A stretch of DNA of 43,755 nucleotides from an uncultured Prevotella sp. (GTDB taxonomy: Bacteria; Bacteroidota; Bacteroidia; Bacteroidales; Bacteroidaceae), in NCBI GenBank assembly GCA_947174835.1, contig CAMWKM010000007.1, forward strand, positions 1-43,755. The letters are read 5' to 3'. Positions 39,736 through 43,755 of the stretch are shown piece after piece. Numbering within the stretch: the first letter of the stretch is position 1; each line of letters starts with the position of its first letter. The position numbers and the translations under genes were made by a program. The notes under the pieces were generated by a model. That model did no database searches. It was given only the letters and a program-made list of their open reading frames with translations, and was not told the origin of the DNA.

Positions 39736-40596
39736 TTATTCGTGATCTGTTGTTGATTTTTTGGAAGAAGTAACTTCCACTGTCAGAGTCTTGTTGCCGG
39801 CAGTTACGGTGTATTGGCCAGTGGTCTTCAGTTCAAAGACCATGCGGTTGCTGTCTTTGGTACCGGTGACTTCGGTATCCTTATCCTTCACCTTGATGGC
39901 CTCTGGCTCAAACAGTCCTTTAGGATTCTTGTAGGTAGCGATGAGTTTCACAGGCTGATCATCATCAGTCAGCACAAAATTGGTCTCGCTGATCTCAAGG
40001 GTTCCGTCGGGATCGCTCACGTCGAGAGCACTGCCAAGCAGTTCGAGAACCTTTGCCAAGCCGGCCGGCATACTGTCCTGTGCAGCTTTCACGGCCACGT
40101 CCATGGTGTATTCTACACTGTATTTCGAATTCTGAGTAGCCTTGGAGTCTTTCTTTGAAGAATAGTTGGCTGTCATGTTGGCCCTCATGCTGAACGGTCC
40201 CCAACCTAACTTGGAAGAGAAACCTCCACCGACATTAAGCGACGAGGATGAGTTTGTCTTAGAAACGGAGGATGACGAAGCTGAGATGTTTGCCTTGAAG
40301 CTGATATCAATGTCTTGTATCGCGATATACGGTATAGGTACGATTGTCAACAGGGGAACATTCAGTTGAGCCATGCGGCCGTTCTGTATAAACTCGAAGG
40401 TTACATTCACAGCTTCTTTCTTACCGGTTTCCGGATCTGTGCTCAGTCCAACCTCCTGAATAAACTGCCATGATGTCTGTGCAGCCATAGCCTGCGCTTC
40501 GATACATGCTTGCAATGGTGCTCCGATGATAGAGCCGAATGGAATCGCCTGCAACGCATTGGTTGCTACTTGCGATGGATTTGCATCAATTTCCAT
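39736..40596 (-). CDS. DUF2589-like protein A with C-terminal Ig-like extension
   Basis: 286 aa; LQAIPFGSIIGAPLQACIEAQAMAAQTSWQFIQEVG..., LNVPLLTIVPIPYIAIQDIDISFKANISA, MDVAVKAAQDSMPAGLAKVLELLGSAL; C-terminal beta-rich tail ending TGQYTVTAGNKTLTVEVTS. Confidence 0.8.
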   Translation of the reverse strand: MEIDANPSQVATNALQAIPFGSIIGAPLQACIEAQAMAAQTSWQFIQEVGLSTDPETGKKEAVNVTFEFIQNGRMAQLNVPLLTIVPIPYIAIQDIDISFKANISASSSSVSKTNSSSSLNVGGGFSSKLGWGPFSMRANMTANYSSKKDSKATQNSKYSVEYTMDVAVKAAQDSMPAGLAKVLELLGSALDVSDPDGTLEISETNFVLTDDDQPVKLIATYKNPKGLFEPEAIKVKDKDTEVTGTKDSNRMVFELKTTGQYTVTAGNKTLTVEVTSSKKSTTDHE

Positions 40597-40659
40597 AATT
40601 TGTCTTTTTTTAGTTGTTAATAATGTTACTGTTATCGAGCCGGACTCTTATTTCGACGG

Positions 40660-40667
40660 CAAAGGTA
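40660..40667 (-). promoter_or_regulatory. Bacteroidota -7 element (TACCTTTG) of the DUF2589 operon
   Basis: Minus-strand TAnnTTTG match in the 129-bp gap, about 63 bp before the DUF2589-A ATG. Confidence 0.5.
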
Positions 40668-40694
40668 GTGTAAAGAGGCAGAACTTTTGATATG

Positions 40695-40721
40695 CATCCA
40701 TTGTATGACCTTTCCATCCAC
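40695..40721. promoter_or_regulatory. Candidate LytTR operator upstream of DUF2589 operon: CATCCAT/CATCCAC direct repeat, 20-bp period
   Basis: CATCCA at 40695-40700 and 40715-40720, 28 bp upstream of the -7 box in the transcription direction. Confidence 0.35.
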
Positions 40722-40725
40722 CCGA

Positions 40726-41124
40726 TCATACGTTTTTGCCTTCTCTGACCCTTTTCCTTGAACCAATAAGCACAAACCTGCTCTTGACCACATTCCGGTA
40801 TTCTCGTCCGATGTTGATGTCCCTCCCGTCAATCATGCGCACAAGGTTTCCGACATACCGTGATATATGTCCCAGATTAACTACAAAAGAGCGATGAATA
40901 CGGATAAACAGTGTCGGTGGGAAGTATTCTGCAACCTCACACATAGGCACAGAGACTGTCATCTTGCTTTCGTCGGCGAGATGGATGTCACAATAATTAC
41001 TTGCTGCTTCTAAATAAAGCACATCGTATATGGATATTCTGCGATATCCAAAGCCATCCATAATGAATACATGTATATCTTTGCAATATACACTTTCTTC
41101 CTTTACCATCTGTTGTGTCTTCAT
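40726..41124 (-). CDS. stand-alone LytTR-family DNA-binding regulator
   Basis: 132 aa; ISIYDVLYLEAASNYCDIHLADESKMTVSVPMCEVAEYFPPTLFIRIHRSFVVNLGHISR; no receiver or TM domain. Confidence 0.88.
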   Translation of the reverse strand: MKTQQMVKEESVYCKDIHVFIMDGFGYRRISIYDVLYLEAASNYCDIHLADESKMTVSVPMCEVAEYFPPTLFIRIHRSFVVNLGHISRYVGNLVRMIDGRDINIGREYRNVVKSRFVLIGSRKRVREGKNV

Positions 41125-41189
41125 AATTTTATCTTTTGATAGTGATTAGTGGAGGTAAAAGTATATATTTTTTAACTTTATAAAAAAAA

Positions 41190-41220
41190 TATCCACTAAG
41201 ATTTGTCTTTTATCCACCAA
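41190..41220. promoter_or_regulatory. Candidate LytTR autoregulatory operator: TATCCACTAA / TATCCACCAA direct repeat, 21-bp period
   Basis: TATCCAC at 41190-41196 and 41211-41217; an inverted partial copy TTAGTGGA lies at 41146-41153. Confidence 0.45.
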
Positions 41221-41300
41221 AATACAGTTGGTCAGATAAAATACTTCTTACAAATGGTTGTGTGACACCACTTTGGGAAACAGATGATGCAAGTGGTTGA

Positions 41301-43613
41301 TTATAGATGCCAAGTCAGTCCCACTTTGGTCTCGAAAGTCTTGGCTGTGATGTCGGTGTAATACTTATATTGAGTGTTACGTATGAAATAGCTACCTGAG
41401 AGGTTGAAGCTCCAACGCTTTTTCAGGTCAATTTCGATAATGGGATTGACTACCAGCAGTCCTGCATTGCCGCGATCCCCCAGTACGGTCAGGTAGTGTA
41501 GGTCGTCGACGTTGTGCAGATCCTTTGTTTCGTAGCCTTTCCATGTGAATAGGCGGAAATATTTGGCGTGGAGAATTATACGGCCAAACGAGTTGAATTC
41601 CAAGTTTGTCTTCGACTTGATGCTGAATCCGCTACCCATGTTGTAGTCGCGCTCAATGACGTTGAAATAGTCGCTCTTGGTGCCGCCCAGCAGAATGGCA
41701 CTGAGGAAGATGCGTTGCTCCAGTTGTGACAGGGCGCCCACTTCGGGCATCAAGATGATGAAACCGGGGCCGAAGGCTGCTGCCTCGCTGATGCGGTAGG
41801 GTGTCAGATCCGAGCCGTCTTTGATGGGCTTCGAGTCAAAATAGTTGAAGTGCTGGTAGATGCCGAACTCTCCCGCTATGTCGTTTTTCTTAAGAACGGG
41901 CATACTCCACAGGCGGCCTACAATGTGCAGGGTGTTGACTAATGGCTGGTTGCTGTTCATGCCCAGGGTCACATCCACGTCGAAGAAGTCGTAAGGTTTG
42001 GTATGGCGTTCACCGTCTACAGGCGTTCCATAGCAGAGGTACATATTGAGGTCAGGAGTATATTCGCCTCGGAACAAGGCTCCGTCGTCAGCTATGTAGC
42101 GAATGCTTGTGGATATGGAGAAGTTGACAGGGAGTGCGTTGTAGTCGTGATATTTATAGTGGGTGCTTCTGATGCGCCATGCGTCACCGCTGATGATGCG
42201 GTGCAGTCCCTGTACTGGATTGATAATGGCGGAGGTGGCTTCACGCAGAAAGCGGTTGAAGCCTCGTTTGCGGTCATCCAACATCAGGCGGCTCAGACGG
42301 TGTGCCATCTCGCCGACGGCAATGCCGCCCATTGTAGTGGCGAAAACATCATTGATGGCAGGCGGCTCCGTCTCGCCAAAGAGTTCCCACATCAAAGAAC
42401 CGCCCAGCGCATAGGGGGCCGATTCCCAGAACGAAAGTCCGTTAGTGCGTGCTGCATTGAAGTAGAGGTTTCCGTGATAGGGATGTGCAAACATATTGGT
42501 GATAAACACGTCGTTGTCCCACACAAAACCCGTTTTGAAATTATGTCGGACGCTGCGCAGGGTAGTCTGTGCAAACTCTTCGTTGGTGGCATAGCGGTCG
42601 AAGAGTTGTACACCGGCATTGATGGCGGATACTTCGGCAGCAGCCCGCCAGGGATGTTTCTTTGCGGGAAGTGCAAAAATAGAGTCTGTTGCTGTTGGCA
42701 CTTCGTCATAGTTCGTCGGAGGGTTATGATGCGGTGTCCAACGACCTTGCCGGAGGGTCATTCCTATTTCTGCCAGCGGTCGGCTACGATAGCTCTTAAG
42801 GTGATGATAATAGCGCGTGTCGCCCCAGCCGACGGAAGCAAACAGCCCCCAGTGCTTGCCCACTTGATAATCAGCATTGATATGCGCCTGTAGCGAGAAA
42901 AGCCTTTCGGGCGCGTCGTTGGAGTGTTGTTCGAAATTCTCAATATGATAGAATCCCAAGTCACCGCTCAGCGATAGTTTCGGAGTGATGGAGAAGTATT
43001 GGCCCAAACGATAGTATAAGGTTCCTGAGAATTTTTCGTCCAACCCCATGTAGTGTGTGCCGATGCCTATCATGTTGTAAGTGCTGTAATTGCGGAAACG
43101 TACACCCACGTTCAGCCTTGTAACCGTGCTTCCCGACAGCATATAGTCGATGACAGTCGTAGGATTGATATTCACCAGTCCGATTTTATGCGCGAGGGTA
43201 TCGTGGGTGATGTTGACCACTCCCACCTGCCAGCCCTTGGGATGCGACCGTGCCACGTTGACCAGTCCTATCTGTGTACCATTCAGCGAGTCGGCATAGT
43301 TGGCAGTGCCTAATTGTAATCCACGCATATAGGCTGAAGATACGTTCAGCAGTCCTGCAAGTTGTATGCCTTTTGGAAGTCCTTGCGCCATGTTGCTTAC
43401 ACCGCTCAGTTGAATACCACGGAAAGGCATAGCTGACATATTAGAGAGTCCCGCCAGTTGCAGCCCTTGTCCTCCGTCGGTAGCAATAGATGAGACGATG
43501 CCTAATTGTATGCTTTTCGCAGAATCCTGTATGCTGACAATGCCCACCGGCAAGCGTTGGGCTTGTGCAGTGAGGGCAAATAGTAATACTGCTAATAGTA
43601 GACATCTTCTCAT
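41301..43613 (-). CDS. DUF3943-like outer-membrane protein with N-terminal LA_2272-type surface repeats
   Basis: 770 aa, signal peptide; repeated G(I/L)Q(L)xGxxN units; VFATTMGGIAVGEMAHRLSRLMLDDRKRGFNRFLREATSAIINPVQGLHRI resembles DUF3943; C-terminal beta-strand ending in aromatic/L. Confidence 0.78.
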   Translation of the reverse strand: MRRCLLLAVLLFALTAQAQRLPVGIVSIQDSAKSIQLGIVSSIATDGGQGLQLAGLSNMSAMPFRGIQLSGVSNMAQGLPKGIQLAGLLNVSSAYMRGLQLGTANYADSLNGTQIGLVNVARSHPKGWQVGVVNITHDTLAHKIGLVNINPTTVIDYMLSGSTVTRLNVGVRFRNYSTYNMIGIGTHYMGLDEKFSGTLYYRLGQYFSITPKLSLSGDLGFYHIENFEQHSNDAPERLFSLQAHINADYQVGKHWGLFASVGWGDTRYYHHLKSYRSRPLAEIGMTLRQGRWTPHHNPPTNYDEVPTATDSIFALPAKKHPWRAAAEVSAINAGVQLFDRYATNEEFAQTTLRSVRHNFKTGFVWDNDVFITNMFAHPYHGNLYFNAARTNGLSFWESAPYALGGSLMWELFGETEPPAINDVFATTMGGIAVGEMAHRLSRLMLDDRKRGFNRFLREATSAIINPVQGLHRIISGDAWRIRSTHYKYHDYNALPVNFSISTSIRYIADDGALFRGEYTPDLNMYLCYGTPVDGERHTKPYDFFDVDVTLGMNSNQPLVNTLHIVGRLWSMPVLKKNDIAGEFGIYQHFNYFDSKPIKDGSDLTPYRISEAAAFGPGFIILMPEVGALSQLEQRIFLSAILLGGTKSDYFNVIERDYNMGSGFSIKSKTNLEFNSFGRIILHAKYFRLFTWKGYETKDLHNVDDLHYLTVLGDRGNAGLLVVNPIIEIDLKKRWSFNLSGSYFIRNTQYKYYTDITAKTFETKVGLTWHL

Positions 43614-43621
43614 ACAGGATG

Positions 43622-43629
43622 CAAAGTTA
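43622..43629 (-). promoter_or_regulatory. Bacteroidota -7 element (TAACTTTG) upstream of the DUF3943-like gene
   Basis: Minus-strand TAnnTTTG match 8 bp before the annotated ATG. Confidence 0.4.
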
Positions 43630-43711
43630 GGATTTTTTTATTGAAATACCATGCTCTATTTATAAAAAGTTACTTCTGATTTCTACATAAGTAAGTAGTT
43701 ACAATTATGTA

Positions 43712-43755
43712 TGAAGCCTCCAACCGCCTCGTTTGAAGCCTCCAAACCACCCGTT
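43712..43755. repeat. 22-bp tandem repeat, two units, truncated by the window end
   Basis: TGAAGCCTCCAACCGCCTCGTT / TGAAGCCTCCAAACCACCCGTT; first 12 nt identical in both units. Confidence 0.7.

Noticed and set aside
37435-41124. Prophage remnant or tailocin explanation for the muramidase locus
   Set aside because: No capsid, tail, terminase, holin or integrase genes were recognised in the window. It stays only an alternative to test.
42003-42893. 296-aa plus-strand ORF antisense to the DUF3943-like gene
   Set aside because: Antisense to a well-supported outer-membrane protein; Cys/Val/His-rich shadow composition.

Overview
The window looks like Bacteroidota chromosome (Prevotella-like gene content, with TAnnTTTG-type -7 boxes before several genes). 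Most of it is conserved core. Minus strand, 1-7.8 kb: a DUF3108-like protein (truncated), an Ig-like lipoprotein, a GH3-family protein, WbqC, two signal-peptidase-I paralogs and dapB. Plus strand, 8-13.4 kb: DUF3737, a MalY/PatB aminotransferase, an OPT transporter and a GH28. A GH106-like rhamnosidase faces the GH28. Next come a glsB/glsA-like acyltransferase pair and a complete dcw cluster (mraZ-rsmH-ftsL-like-ftsI-murE-mraY-murD-ftsW-murG-murC-ftsQ-ftsA-ftsZ), then an acyl-CoA ligase, prfB, a small membrane protein and a CYTH protein. The best candidate for an undescribed system is a compact minus-strand locus at 37.4-41.2 kb. It encodes a stand-alone LytTR regulator, two divergent DUF2589-like paralogs flanking an unknown 259-aa protein, a small CxxC...CxxC zinc-ribbon protein, and a phage-endolysin-like N-acetylmuramidase with no visible signal peptide. 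ATCCA-core direct repeats spaced 20-21 bp lie upstream of both LytTR and the DUF2589 operon. Other notable points: a signal-peptidase paralog lacking the catalytic Ser/Lys dyad, a 6x18-bp in-frame minisatellite in ftsA, a triple 10-bp-phased MraZ-box-like element before mraZ, a terminator overlapping a promoter after ftsZ, and a 22-bp tandem repeat cut by the right window edge. All family names come from reading the sequences; no database search was run.
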